Origin: Charina bottae
Lineage: Eukaryota; Chordata; Lepidosauria; Squamata; Charinaidae
NCBI GenBank assembly: GCA_023362775.1
Contig: JALMGJ010000003.1
Location: forward strand, 76,741,355-76,805,354
Direction: 5' to 3'
Length of the DNA stretch: 64,000 nucleotides
Of this stretch, positions 23,221 to 34,592 are shown piece after piece (positions within the stretch are counted from its first letter, which is position 1; every line of letters begins with the position of its first letter). The notes under the pieces are model-generated. The model did no database searches, was not told where the DNA came from, and saw nothing but the letters and a program-made list of their open reading frames with translations. Both the position numbers and the translations under genes were made by a program.

Positions 23221-25373
23221 TTAGATACTTGTAAATATGTATCTTCAAGTAAGGCATCTCTGTCTCCCGGAGCCAGTTGGACCCTGAAAACTAATATGTA
23301 ACATTCCAGTTCCTTTAAACAAGACCTCTATTAATGCAGAATAAGTAATTCTGAATTAATGTCAATGATTTGAAAAGCATCCAATATGTTCTTCACTTTT
23401 TTAAAAAAACAAGTCTTCTAAATCTCCACCTCAGATTTTTCTAGCATATCCTGTCTTTCTTGTGTGATTTAGATTATCTCTATCGCATTGGTTGTCATCT
23501 GTGTTAATGTTTCTCAGTACTGAGCTGCTTGTGCTAAATATAATACAAATAAATAGTTCATTTTGTCAATTTATTTAGGGTGAAATGTTTAAAAACATAA
23601 GGAGGGGGGCTGAATATAACAGGATTAAACCAGTTTATGAGAATCTTTGTGGTATAATGTGAAATCTAAAGTGGGTTTCCAAAACAAAAGTCTTGACTGT
23701 ATGAAACAGAGATTAGAGTATCAATCATGCTGATTCTCCTAGATGTAAATAAGAATCAAGTTGTGCTTGATCATATTCCTCCCCCTTCATGGCCTTTCAT
23801 GTGTAACTTTCATGCAGCATGCCAACATGCAAACCAGTGTCCTTGGTCACAGCAGTTCTGTTTGCCATATTCCTGTTAGCCCTTGGTATTTCTACTATAT
23901 GTTGCCTTGGAATAGTTTTACAGGTTGTGGTACAGGAGTTTGGACACCTGAAAGGGTCTCTAACTCTTTAGTGTATATATATTGTTTTATTGTATATGAA
24001 GAACAGGAAACACATTTTCATCTTGTGTTGCTATGACATGTATTTCTTTGCAGAGGACAGTGTCTCATGTCTATTTTGGGGGTAGGTGGGGATTTGTGAG
24101 CATATCAGGAAGCCTAATTGTATCAGATAGTACAGGATAAGGGCATAAGAATCAGTGTATATCAGATCTCTGCTTTATACTGTAAGTGTTGAATCATATA
24201 CAACCTCATCCAATTTCTACATAATTCATTGTGTTTGTAAAGTATGAAAATATCCATTTATTATCATGCAAACTTTCTTAATATGCTCACTTTTGTACAC
24301 GTTTTTGTAATTCGCAGTCTTGCATTGGTGCATTTTTAAAAAGTGTGCAGCCTGAAAGTTGATTCCGTTCCAATCTCTGTGTTATCAGGATGTATAAATT
24401 AAATCAGTTCACTTAAAAGACGTAGGCCAGTTTTTCTAGCATCACCACATAGAATATAATTAGAAAATCATAGGCACTGGGGGTGGGGGAATGCAATAGA
24501 GCAAGGAAGTAATAAAAGGTACAACTTCATGATATAAACTCTTCCCATTCTCTATTCATGAGTAATGTAGTAACACATGTACAGAGCTCACCTTGTGATG
24601 TCACAACATACATTTTATCATTTTGGTGTTATCATGGTTAGGAATGGACAGTTATGTAGAAATGATAGTGTTAACTCTTCTGCTTTGGTATTTGATGTTC
24701 TTACTTACAGTAAATTAAAAACATTGGATGCCTGTATATTGTTTTTTTTAATATTCATGTTGGTTTTATGAATTCTCTGTTATGATATAGAAATCCAGTA
24801 ATAGAAAAGGTATGAAAGGAGAAATCAAGATTTGAGTTTTGTTTTCATTTTTCTCTAAAGGGCACATGTATATGTATAAGATACTTTTAACCTCAATGAA
24901 AATGTTGTCAGAAACAATATATGTTCAGATGATTAAGACATCTTCCTTGTTAGTTTTTAGTCATCAGTTCAGCTGTTTGCCCAACCCTTCTGAGGAACTG
25001 TTTTTATGATTTTGACATTTTAAATCCCTTTTTAAATATTGGTGTTATGACCAGCCTTGAGAACTTTTGAAAGGATTGGTTAGAATTGTTTGTTTAAAGA
25101 CTAATATGAATAGGCATGGTTGTGTTTGTTAGTAAACACTCTGAATTTTGCTCAGAGTGGTTACTATCAAAATAGGAATTTTGTTCCTATTTTAGCAGTT
25201 TTCCATGATGACAACTTGCTAGAAGAGAGGCTGACCACGAAAAACTTCCTGTATTTTGGCTCAAAGAAGAGAAAGGTCATTCTAAAGAAATGTTTTGATA
25301 GATTTCCCCCCTTGGTCAAAATATTACTTTACTTTATTAAAAAATCTATACTATTGTTCTCTTGCTAACGTAT

Positions 25374-25442
25374 ACTACAACCGCCCAGGGTCCCTCCTTG
25401 TGGGGGAGATGGGTGGGATATAAATGTAATAATAAATAAATA
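25374..25442 (+). mobile_element. CR1/L2-like LINE 3' tail
   Basis: CAACCGCCCAGGGTCCCTCC followed by GGGGGAGATGGGTGGGATAT and AATAAATAAATA, the stereotyped 3' end repeated at 37257 and 53260. Any coding part has been lost. Confidence 0.7.
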
Positions 25443-26237
25443 CTAATAAGGTGGAAAAAATACATAAAGAGAGACAGAAAAGCCTGAATAGATTCTAGGG
25501 TTCATTGTACAAACTTAGAGGGCAAGCCTGCATATGTCTACTCAGAAGTAAATCACACTGTTTTCATTAGAGTTTACTCATAGGTAAATATGTATGCTCT
25601 TAGTTATATTACTGTTGATATGTTTGAAACTGTCAGGTTAAACTAAGTGCTGTGGGGATGAAGAAATAAACATGGTTGATTTTCAATTATTTTGAAAATA
25701 TAACATATAGCATCTAAAATCTCTATTCATTTATCTTCATCTTAAATAGGAATATGCAGTTTCTTGTTCTTGGAAACATTCACAGATAAATGTGCAGAAA
25801 TTCCAGTTTTCATGTGAACAAATAATACCCTTAGAATGTTCAGATATTGATAATAGCAAACTGAGGGAGCCAACCATTACTGAAAAAAAGATGAGGGAGG
25901 AGAGAAATGGCAGAATATATTATCAGAAGAGCGATTAAGCACTGTTGGATAGGAAGAAGTTAAGATAGCGTATATTATAGGCACATACATGCACCGTGTT
26001 AAAGATAGAGAAGAAAACTATTGAATATGGCTTTGGCTACTGATTTTTTTAAAAATCAGTGACTTCTTTTCTGAGATTCTTGCATGTTGTATGTGTGTTT
26101 CCTCTGAAATGAATTCTACAGATTTATTCCTTAAAACTATTTCATAAGATTTCACTTGTAATATTTGTGACATAGAGAAACAATTTTTCTTAACTCTTAA
26201 TATTAATATTATAAATCTTAATAGCCCTGTTTGTTGT

Positions 26238-26238
<1 letters not shown>

Positions 26239-26286
<48 letters not shown>
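26239..26286. repeat. (AAT)n microsatellite
   Basis: About 16 AAT units. Confidence 0.95.
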
Positions 26287-27399
26287 TGCAAATCTACTTT
26301 TGTGGTTTTATCAAATAGTTGCACTTGCAGAATGTCTAGCACTGAGGTTAAACCAGGAGCCTATCATAGCATAGTTTGCTCTAACCCTTTGTAAAATGGT
26401 ATTTTCAAATGCAGCTTAGAAATCTAAGATGCATAAATAAGCTCAGCTCCTATTGTCTCAATATTTTGTTCTAAAACTGGTCAAAATGAGACATTGAACA
26501 CTGTGTGGGTTCTTGGAGATGTTAAGAAAATCTCCTTATTCTGTTTTTTAAACTGAAGTAGAGATATACAGATATTGCTTCCATTTGTTGCTTTATGAAA
26601 GCCAAACAAAACATCTGCCATCCATATTCTTACTTGGGGTATAGCTGCTTTCTCAGCAGTAATGTGTGATTTTATTAAAAAGCTGTGATAACATGAAGCT
26701 TCTTTCCAAAGAAAAATCTCTTTTCTGAGAGCAGAGTGGGAATACAAAATTGTTCGTTATGTTTCATGTATGAAGTATTGTCCTATTAAAGTTAGATGAG
26801 TCAAACTCCTATGGACAAAAGCATTCTGTTGATTGTTAACACATGGGATCATAATGAATTTCCCAGTTTTTGTCAGAGCATAAGAATAAAATTCTGCCAT
26901 ACTGGATCTCTCTGTGTACTGTTTGTGTGTTAGCATTCTACCTCTGCCAAATGCTACTTAGAAGATCAGAACATAGCATCTATCCTTTGTCCATCTGTAT
27001 TTGATAGAATAAAATATGCTGAGGGTATGCAAAAAGTTTTGTCTTGAAATATTTCAAATGTGAAATTTCACAAAGCAGGCTGTTTTACACATTTTGTTAG
27101 CATTTTAAGCTTGAAACAGGTCTGTCCAAGACCAAAATATAATGCTTCAAGCTTGAGATGCTCCAAAATGTGCAAAGCTGCCTGCTTCACTTTTAGAACA
27201 GGAAGTTTAGTAAGATTTTATGCTGAAAACATTTCAGGACAAAATGTTTTGCCGATGCCTAAAACATACTATTGCTGAGCATACAGTTTCATTTCAGACT
27301 ACATTGTCATATTATTTGTGTTTGCACCTCAGTTTTTCCTTATGCTTAGAAAAACAACCACATTATAGTCTATATAGCCTTATGCTAAATGTTGATTGA

Positions 27400-27867
27400 T
27401 TCATTGGTTGATTGACTGCGTGCCATCAAGTCAGTGTTGACTCTCAGCAGCTGCATAGAAATATCTTCTCCATGATGATCTATCCCTAACCTGGTCCTTC
27501 AGGTCTTCCCACAGTGCACTCATTGCCTCTGTTACTGACTCCATCCACTTTGCTGCTGGTTGTCCTCTTACTCTCTTTCTTTCCACCTTTCCCAGCATGA
27601 GTGCCTTTTCCAGAGAGTGAGGTCTTTGTATAATGTGTCTGAAGTATGATAATTGGAGCCTGGTCATTTGTGCCTTGACTGAAAACTCTGGGCTGATTTG
27701 TTTGCTGATCTATTCATTTGTTTTCTTGGCTCCCCATAGTATTCCCAGGAGTTTTTTTTCCAACACCAATAAATATTATTTCTATTCTGCTTCTTCAAAG
27801 CCCAACTTTTGTTTCCATAGAGTGTCATGGGGAATACCAGGGCATGCACTATTCTGATCTTTGTAGG
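27400..27867 (-). mobile_element. RTE-type LINE fragment, distinct from the BovB copies
   Basis: On the minus strand the frame near 27700-27860 reads TKIRIVHALVFPMTLYGNKS and that near 27430-27660 reads QRPHSLEKALMLGKVERKRV then SVTEAMSALWEDLKDQVRDR. The order is the same as in BovB (TKVRIVKAMVFPVVMYGCES ... SLEKTLMLGKTEGK), but the sequence is clearly different, so this is another RTE lineage or an old copy. Stops and frameshifts disrupt it. Confidence 0.75.
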
Positions 27868-28036
27868 GCGGGAGCCAGTGCAGAGAAGGCCAGCTTCTTG
27901 GACCCCGCCAAGCGAAATTCTCTTACAGACGGGGTCCGTAACATGCCCTCTCTGCATGATCGGGTGGGACGGGTTGATGTCATGGGGATGAGACGGTCCC
28001 TCAGGTAACCTGGACCCATGCCATATCAGCAATCAT
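27868..28036 (-). mobile_element. CR1/L2-like LINE fragment next to the RTE copy
   Basis: The minus strand reads PGYLRDRLIPMTSTRPTRSC and, further on, FRLAGSKKLAFSALAPAL. This matches the end of the RT domain of CR1/L2-like LINEs (GPGYLRDRL...AFSVAAPALWN). It abuts the RTE fragment, so a 122-codon ORF spanning both is a chimera read in the wrong frame. Confidence 0.6.
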
Positions 28037-28450
28037 TTTATACTTTTCTATCCATGTGATTTTCTTGGTAAAAAATACAGGAGTGGTTTACCATTGCCTT
28101 CTCCCACATAGTATGAATTGATACCTTTGTCACTAAAGTGATATCTGCCTCCAGCATCTTCCTATATCACTGCTGCCCAATATAGGTGCCTGCTTGCTTT
28201 AATTGGGCATCTTGGATGACTTCCATACCTTGTGTCACCATGCAGGGAATATATACTCTTGGCATACACTCCTGATGTTCTTTGCTCATCCCTCCCTGGA
28301 ACATCCCCCTTCCCCCACCACGATGATGCAGCACAGCAAGATTTGTGTGTGTGGGGGGGGAAGCTAAATGTTAGATAATTCTAATAGGAAATGTATGCAA
28401 TAATAGTCCAAGAATACAAATAAGCCATTCACAATCGCAATGTGCTGAAG
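28037..28450. other. Probable RTE-related 3' UTR debris
   Basis: The segment AATACAGGAGTGGTTTACCA TTGCCTTCTCCC at about 28075-28108 resembles a block found in BovB-related elements and in the SINE at 47660 (GGAAGTGGTTTGCCATTGCC). The remainder, including a G-run near 28353, is unrecognised. Confidence 0.35.
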
Positions 28451-28462
28451 TTAAAAACATTA

Positions 28463-29198
28463 ATGTATTGTCGAAGGCTTTCACGGCCGGAGTTCGATGG
28501 CTGTTGTGGGTTTTCCAGGCTGTGTGGCCGTGTTCTGGAAGTTGTGGTTCCAGACGTTCCGCACCGCTGCAGGAGTATACCGCATACCATGCAGCTGTGG
28601 ACAAGTATACATCGGAACCACAAAACGAAGCATTCACACCAGGATAAAAGAACACGAAAGACACTGCAGACTACAGCAACCGGAAAAATCTTCAGTAGCT
28701 GAACATGCTCTCAAGCAAACGGTAAACAAAATCCTATTTGAAAACACAGAAATACTGGACAACACCAAAAGCCACTACACCAGATTATACAGAGAAGCCA
28801 TTGAAATTCACAAACACCAGCACAGTTACAATAAAAAAGAAGAAAGTCTAAAAATTAGCAAAACCTGGCTACCAGTCCTGAAAAACACAGCCTGCAAAAG
28901 GTCAACGAACTCAGTCCAACCACCAGGACATGGGAATACTTCTCACAATGAACATGCTAATCACGCTCATCAGCCACTCATTAACATTTCAACACAACAA
29001 AAAACCCCACCTAATCTCCTATAACTTAGCTCTATAAATAGAAAACAAACAAAACATTGCCACTCTACCTGGGCACAGAGATTTTGCTTCTGTCTGTGCT
29101 CCTGCCCTCTGAAGATGCCGGCCACAGATGCTGGCGAAACGTTAGGAACCACAACTTCCAGAACACGGCCACACAGCCCGGAAGACCCACAACAGCCA
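28463..29198 (+). mobile_element. Penelope-like retroelement, family B, with 12-bp TSD
   Basis: The 175-codon frame 28497-29024 includes a GIY-YIG endonuclease: GVYRIPCSCGQVYIGTTKRS, then HTRIKEHERHC and a later Glu-containing helix. The RT domain is absent. The left end (28494-28550) is an inverted copy of the right end (29146-29197), the shared block including GTGTGGCCGTGTTCTGGAAG. The exact 12-bp duplication TTAAAAACATTA at 28451-28462 and 29199-29210 defines the insertion. Inverted terminal segments are known for Penelope-like elements. The first 20 or so codons of the frame are translated inverted repeat, not protein. Confidence 0.9.
29109..29145 (+). ncRNA. Hammerhead-ribozyme-like motif in Penelope family B
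   Basis: CTGAAGA (29109-29115), a 6-bp stem GCCGGC / GCTGGC with one G-U pair, then GAAA (29136-29139) followed by CGTTAGG. All core elements of a minimal hammerhead are in order. Stem III would be very short, as is usual for retroelement hammerheads that act as dimers. Confidence 0.6.
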
Positions 29199-29210
29199 TT
29201 AAAAACATTA

Positions 29211-29655
29211 CCTTATTCAATATGTTATCACTTTGGTTGAATATAAGAAAAATGTATATACTGGTGCTAATTCTAGCCCTTTCACAAAAGGGGAGGGGGA
29301 GGAGTGGGGAGGGGTGAGAGGACATGTACTCTCTATAACTTTCAGGGATGTAGTTCTATAATCCTACAATTCCATAATGTTTCAGTATGTTACAAAAGTA
29401 CTTCATTCTGTTTTCCATCCAGTACAGTTTTTGACTTTATACTGTGGTTAGAATTTTTTTTTTAATTTTTCTCTGTGGCCAATTTGATCATATTTGGGTT
29501 GTTGAAAACAGTTACTTGGTCACAAACAAGCAGATATTACTGATAAACGACTGCTCCTAGTCTTTGTAACAAGGAAGGTTAGTATTTGAAATCCATAGCC
29601 TGTAGGCAATTTGTAAGGTCTCCTCAGTGTCCCTTAGTACTTGACTGTTGTATTG
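29211..29655. other. Unique intronic DNA
   Basis: AT-rich spacer between the Penelope family B copy and the large hAT-like element. It has a G-rich patch near 29290 and a poly(T) patch near 29455. Nothing else is recognised. Confidence 0.55.
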
Positions 29656-29735
29656 CCCTAGGCCAAGGGTCGGCAAACTTTTTGAGCCGAGAGCCATTTT
29701 GGTATGCTCGTGCACATTTTTAAGTGCTCGAGAGC

Positions 29736-29893
29736 CAGGGGGCGGGGTTTGCGGGCGGGGGCCAATCGCGTGGAAGGGGGCGAGGTTTGCGGGCAGGAGC
29801 CAATCGCGTGGAAGGGGGCGGGGTTTGGGGGCGGGATCCAATCGCGTGGAAGGGGGCGGGGTTTGGGGGCGGGATCCAATCGTGTGGAAGGGC
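29736..29893. repeat. Subterminal GC-rich tandem repeats
   Basis: Four to five units of about 36-38 bp, each with GGGGCGGGGTTTGCGGGCGG or GGGGTTTGGGGGCGGGATCC and then CCAATCGCGTGGAAGG. A single further unit lies near the right end at 34468-34505 in the same orientation, so these repeats are not part of the inverted arms. The reverse complement of this unit makes up the inside of the MITE at 5098-5339 and a remnant occurs in 52422-52582. Confidence 0.85.
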
Positions 29894-29955
29894 TGCGCTG
29901 CGCTTGGCCGGCCGCCCCGGCCCTCGCTCACCTTCCATGGCCGGTCCTCGTTGCA

Positions 29956-31478
29956 CTCTCCAAGGCCGGGGCCACCCGCAGCCAACCACACCTCGCGCAC
30001 AGCCCGCGGGGCTCTCTGCCGCTCCCTTCGACGGAGGGACTGGCGTGCCTTGGGAGCTGCTGCTGGCGGCATGTCTGGGCGAGGCGCGCGGGCGGAGCTG
30101 CCCGTCTGGCACTCTGGCACTTGGGCGCTCCCGAGCCTCTTCCCTTCTCCCTCGCCACGTTCGGGCGTTGAGGCCAGGCAAAGCCGGGCGGTCGCGCAGG
30201 GGCGAGGCGAGGAGTCCCGCTACTCCGCCTACCGCCACATCCGTCCATTCCCGGCCTCGTGGATCCCTTCGAGGGGCCGCGGGGCTTCCCCGCTTTCCTC
30301 CCAAGGAGGCCTCGACGGCGCACCCTCCCGCCCCATCAATCCCCCCACCCCGCCGTTCGGCGTCCTCTCCCCCCGCTAACCCAAGCCCTGCAGCGGCAGA
30401 TACTCCACAGCGCGGTTGGAGTTTTCGGAACCGGGTACCCCGGGGCCACCCCCCGCTCCCCCGTCCATGGAGAGCGAGAGGAAAAGGGGCGCTCGGGCGC
30501 TTTGCGCTGCGCCCGGCGCCTTCGGCTCCCGATTGCTGCAAAGGGCACCACCCCACGCCAGCTACAGACCCGACCCGTGGCCCGCAGAGGGCTGCAGGGC
30601 TACGGCCACCATCCTGCCTGCGGGAGTCCGAGGAGGAGAGCAGGAAGAGGGGGAGGGGGAGGAGTCGTCGCCGCTTTTACTGCTGCTGCCGCCTGCCTGC
30701 CTGCCTGCTCCAGCCCCGAGCGAGCCGCCCGCTCCTTCGGCTCCTGCCTTCGCTGCAGAGGCACTGCGCACTACGAGCGCACCGCCCGGCAAGCCCCGGG
30801 CGAGCCTCAGCCCAGCGGGAGGGGGCAGAACGCAGAGGGAAGGGAGACGGCAGAGAGGGCAAGGAGCGTGAGGCCTGCTGAGCTTTTGCCGGCGGACCCG
30901 CGCTGTGGCGAGCTCTCCTCTCCCCCCGCTAACCCAAGCCCTGCGGCGGCAGATACTCCACAGCGCGGTTGGAGTTTTCGGAACCGGGTACCCCGGGGCC
31001 ACCCCCCGCTCCCCCGTCCATGGAGAGCGAGAGGAAAAGGGGCGCTCGGGCGCTTTGCGCTGCGCCCGGCGCCTTCGGCTCCCGATTGCTGCAAAGGGCA
31101 CCACCCCACGCCAGCTACAGAGGGAAGGGAGACGGCAGAGAGGGCAAGGAGCGTGAGGCCTGCTGAGCTTTTGCCGGCGGACCCGCGCTGTGGCGAGCTC
31201 TCCTCTCCCCCCGCTAACTCGAGCCCTGCGGCGGCCGGGGGAAGCCGAGCCAGGCGGGGGTGCAGCGGGGCCCAGCGGCGCGCTGCGGGCGAAGAGCCGC
31301 CTGCTCTCCCCTTGGCCGCCTCCGGTCGCTACAGTCGCCCCGCCGGAACGGAGCCTGGCTTGGCTCCCCCGGCCACCGCAGGGCTCGGGTTAGCGGGGGG
31401 AGAGAACGCCGAACGGCAGGGTGGGGGGATTGATGGGGCGGGAGGGTGCACCCAGCGGGCCTCCCGCGGCCGCTTAGA
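29956..31478 (+). repeat. Left arm of the large palindrome
   Basis: Contains, in order: a 440-bp segment (29956-30397) matched in inverted form at 34016-34442; a full core unit (about 30377-30927); a second core unit lacking about 265 bp (30928-31217); and a segment with CGAGCCCTGCGGCGGCCGGG (31218-31478), matched in inverted form at 32262-32505. Units are joined at a recurrent CCCCCCGCTAAC sequence. Confidence 0.8.
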
Positions 31479-32259
31479 AGCAGAAAAAATACTTTGCACG
31501 TGATCAAGGGCACTCCTGCCATGTTTTAAAAGGAGGGCGGTTCCACAGGGAAGAGGAGGGCGCTTGGGCAACCCCAAGGCTCTGGCTTCTTGCCCTGCCT
31601 GTCCCCCGCTCCCCCGGAAACCCTCCAGATCTCCTTGGGTGTACACTTGGACTTCCCGGATTGGCGAGTTGTGTGAAGCGGCCTTTCTCCCACCTCCTCT
31701 GGGTTTCCAGGGGAGGAGCGCCTGGCAATTAAGCAATAGGGAAGGAGGAACGAAATGGGGCGTGTGGCTTGTGTGTAGCGATTCCGCCCATCCCGCGAGG
31801 TTTCTCCAACTTGAATGGCCTTCTGTCATTAAGGGCAGCTTCTCCCTTTAACGCAAGACTGAAACTGCGCTTTTCCGGCCTTCCTTTTTCAAAGAGGGAG
31901 AAGTGCGGGCAGGGGGAAGGGGGTTAAGCAGATTTTAAAATGCACTCGCTCAGTAAGCGACTGCCGTTTGCACTGCAAGCTGGCCTCCCAGGTGGGAAAG
32001 GGGGCGGCATTAACGCGACACAGACCGGGGATAGGCCGGACTCGGTCCCGATGTAACCCCGCCGTTAGGTCTCAAAAGCATCTGCTCGGCCCAGCAGCAA
32101 CTCGTCCACTGCAAGCAGAACTCCGGCCGGCCTCCTTCCAGAGGACCCGCCCGCCCGCGCTGTCTGTGGGGAGAGAAAAGCAGCCACCGCATAGGCCCGC
32201 TTAAAAAACAACCACCCCGAAACCGCTTTCAAGCCGCCTCTCCGGAGGATCCCTGCGGT
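31479..32259. other. Central non-repeated spacer of the palindrome
   Basis: About 780 bp present once only, less extreme in GC than the arms. It includes short AT-rich patches (AGCAGATTTTAAAATGCACT near 31930). No recognised coding or transposase sequence. It looks like genomic DNA from a CpG island, but its source gene was not recognised. Confidence 0.6.
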
Positions 32260-34442
32260 CCCGTCGGGTGCACCCTCCTGCCCCATCAATCCCCCCACCC
32301 CGCCGTTCGGTGTCCTCTCCCCCCGCTAACCCGAGCCCTGCGGTGGCCGGGGGAGCCAAGCCAGGCTCCGTTCCGGCGGGGCGACTGTAGCGACCGGAGG
32401 CGGCCAAGGGGAGAGCAGGCGGCTCTTCGCCCGCAGCGCGCCGCTGGGCCCCGCTGCACCCCCGCCTGGCTCGGCTTCCCCCGGCCGCCGCAGGGCTCGA
32501 GTTAGCGGGGGGAGAGGAGAGCTCGCCACAGCGCGGGTCCGCCGGCAAAAGCTCAGCAGGCCTCACGCTCCTTGCCCTCTCTGCCGTCTCCCTTCCCTCT
32601 GCGTTCTTCCCCCTCCCGCTGGGCTGAGGCTCGCCCGGGGCTTGCCGGGCGGTGCGCTCGTAGTGCGCAGTGCCTCTGCAGTGAAGGCAGGAGCCGAAGG
32701 AGCGGGCGGCTCGCTCGGGGCTGGAGCAGGCAGGCAGGCAGGCGGCAGCAGCAGTAAAAGTGGCGACGACTCCTCCCCCTCCCCCTCTTCCTGCTCTCCT
32801 CCTCGGACTCCCGCAGGCAGGATGGTGGCCGTAGCCCTGCAGCCCTCTGCGGGCCGCGGGTCGGGTCTGTAGCTGGCGTGGGGTGGTGCCCTTTGCAGCA
32901 ATCGGGAGCCGAAGGCGCCGGGCGCCGGGCGCAGCGCAAAGCGCCCGAGCGCCCCTTTTCCTCTCACTCTCCATGGACGGGGGAGCGGGGGGTGGCCCCG
33001 GGGTACCCGGTTCCGAAAACTCCAACCGCGCTGTGGAGTATCTGCCGCCGCAGGGCTTGGGTTAGCGGGGGGAGAGGAGAGCTCGCCACAGCGCGGGTCC
33101 GCCGGCAAAAGCTCAGCAGGCCTCACGCTCCTTGCCCTCTCTGCCGTCTCCCTTCCCTCTGCGTTCTGCCCCCTCCCGCTGGGCTGAGGCTCGCCCGGGG
33201 CTTGCCGGGCGGTGCGCTCGTAGTGCGCAGTGCCTCTGCAGCGAAGGCAGGAGCCGAAGGAGCGGGCGGCTCGCTCGGGGCTGGAGCAGGCAGGCAGGCA
33301 GGCGGCAGCAGCAGTAAAAGCGGCGACGACTCCTCCCCCTCCCCCTCTTCCTGCTCTCCTCCTCGGACTCCCGCAGGCAGGATGGTGGCCGTAGCCCTGC
33401 AGCCCTCTGCGGGCCGCGGGTCGGGTCTGTAGCTGGCGTGGGGTGGTGCCCTTTGCAGCAATCGGGAGCCGAAGGCGCCGGGCGCAGCGCAAAGCGCCCG
33501 AGCGCCCCTTTTCCTCTCGCTCTCCATGGACGGGGGAGCGGGGGGTGGCCCCGGGGTACCCGGTTCCGAAAACCCCAACCGCGCTGTGGAGTATCTGCCG
33601 CTGCAGGGCTTGGGTTAGCGGGGGGAGAGGACGCCGAACGGCGGGGTGGGGGGATTGATGGGGCGGGAGGGTGCACCCGGCGGGCCTCCCGCGGCCGCTT
33701 CTCCAGGAGCGCCAAGGCGGGTTGCTCGCGTCCCGGGCCCGCGCCCTTGCCCAGCGCCTGGATGCCTCGGCCAGCCAGCGCGCCAGCCGCTCCGGCGAAC
33801 TCTGGTGCCGCCATTGCTCGCCGGCTGGACCCTCCTCCCCAAAGGTGGCGGTCCGCAGGCCCCGCTTTCCAGGGCCGTTCCTGCCACATCCTTTCAGCCT
33901 TTCCATTCTTCCTTTCCCCCTTCCGAAGCTGCCTGCTCTCCCCTTGGCCGCCTCCGGTCACTACAGTCGCCCCAACGGAACGGAGCCTGGGTCGGGTCCC
34001 CCGGCCACCGCAGGGCTTGGGTTAGCGGGGGGAGAGGACGCCGAACGGCGGGGTGGGGGGATTGATGGGGCGGGAGGGTGCGCCGTCAAGGCCTCCTTGG
34101 GAGGAAAGCGGGGAAGCCCCGCGGCCCCTCGAAGGGATCCACGAGGCCGGGAATGGACGGATGTGGCGGTAGGCGGAGTAGCGGGACTCCTCGCCTCGCC
34201 CCTGCGCGACCGCCCGGCTTTGCCTGGCCTCAACGCCCGAACGTGGCGAGGGAGAAGGGAAGAGGCTCGGGAGCGCCCAAGTGCCAAAACGGGCAGCTCC
34301 GCCCGCGCGCCTCGCCCAGACATGCCGCCAGCAGCAGCTCCCAAGGCACGCCGGTCCCTCCTCCGTCGAAGGGAGCGGCAGAGAGCCCCGCGGGCTGTGC
34401 GCGAGGTGTGGGCGGCTGCGGGTGGCCCCAGCCTTGGAGAGC
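32260..34442 (-). repeat. Right arm of the large palindrome
   Basis: Reverse-complement counterpart of the left arm, but longer. The core unit occurs twice in full, with the repeated GTTAGCGGGGGGAGAGG junction at 32501, 33061 and 33614 (periods 560 and 553 bp). The right arm also holds a unique segment at 33706-33935 (CGGCCAGCCAGCGCGCCAGC) and a block at 33936-34020 that repeats 31300-31390 in direct orientation. The arm is therefore a mosaic, not a simple mirror of the left. Confidence 0.8.
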
Positions 34443-34592
34443 GAGAGCGCGCGTAAGAGCGTAAGAGTTTGGGGGCGGGATCCAATCGCGTGGAAGGGGC
34501 GGGGGTGAGTTCAGCTGCGGAAGAGCCACACTCAAGGGGCCAAAGAGCCGCATGTGGCTCGCGAGCCGCCATTTCCGACCCTTGCCCTAGGC

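Larger units (their letters stand above)
23225..27395. other. Intronic DNA, mostly unrecognised
   Basis: Contains a LINE tail (25374-25442) and an (AAT)n tract (26239-26286). Otherwise no exon, RNA gene or repeat family was recognised. Confidence 0.5.
29664..34584. mobile_element. 4.9-kb CpG-rich palindromic hAT-like composite element
   Basis: The element starts CAAGGGTCGGCAAAC and ends TTTCCGACCCTTG, giving a 10-bp perfect terminal inverted repeat CAAGGGTCGG. The exact 8-bp duplication CCCTAGGC lies at 29656-29663 and 34585-34592, as expected for hAT transposition. Next to the right end is AAGAGCCGCATGTGGCTCGC, a block typical of hAT MITEs. The interior is extremely GC- and CpG-rich against AT-rich surroundings. 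It consists mostly of inverted and tandem copies of a roughly 555-bp unit plus smaller segments. I see no transposase. Several frames of 240-450 codons exist on both strands, but they are repeated, overlap antisense and are proline/arginine/alanine-rich, as expected of CpG-rich DNA by chance. It could be a non-autonomous hAT that captured and reduplicated host promoter/5'-exon DNA. Confidence 0.82.

Noticed and set aside
27664..28032. 122-codon ORF as a gene
   Set aside because: It joins an RTE fragment to a CR1/L2-like fragment read in the wrong frame.
30259..31503. Long ORFs of 240-450 codons on both strands of the GC-rich block (also 32563-33906 and 29724-30881)
   Set aside because: They overlap antisense, recur in each repeat unit in several frames, are rich in P, R, A, S and G, and lack any domain. 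CpG-rich DNA has few stop codons, so such frames are expected by chance.
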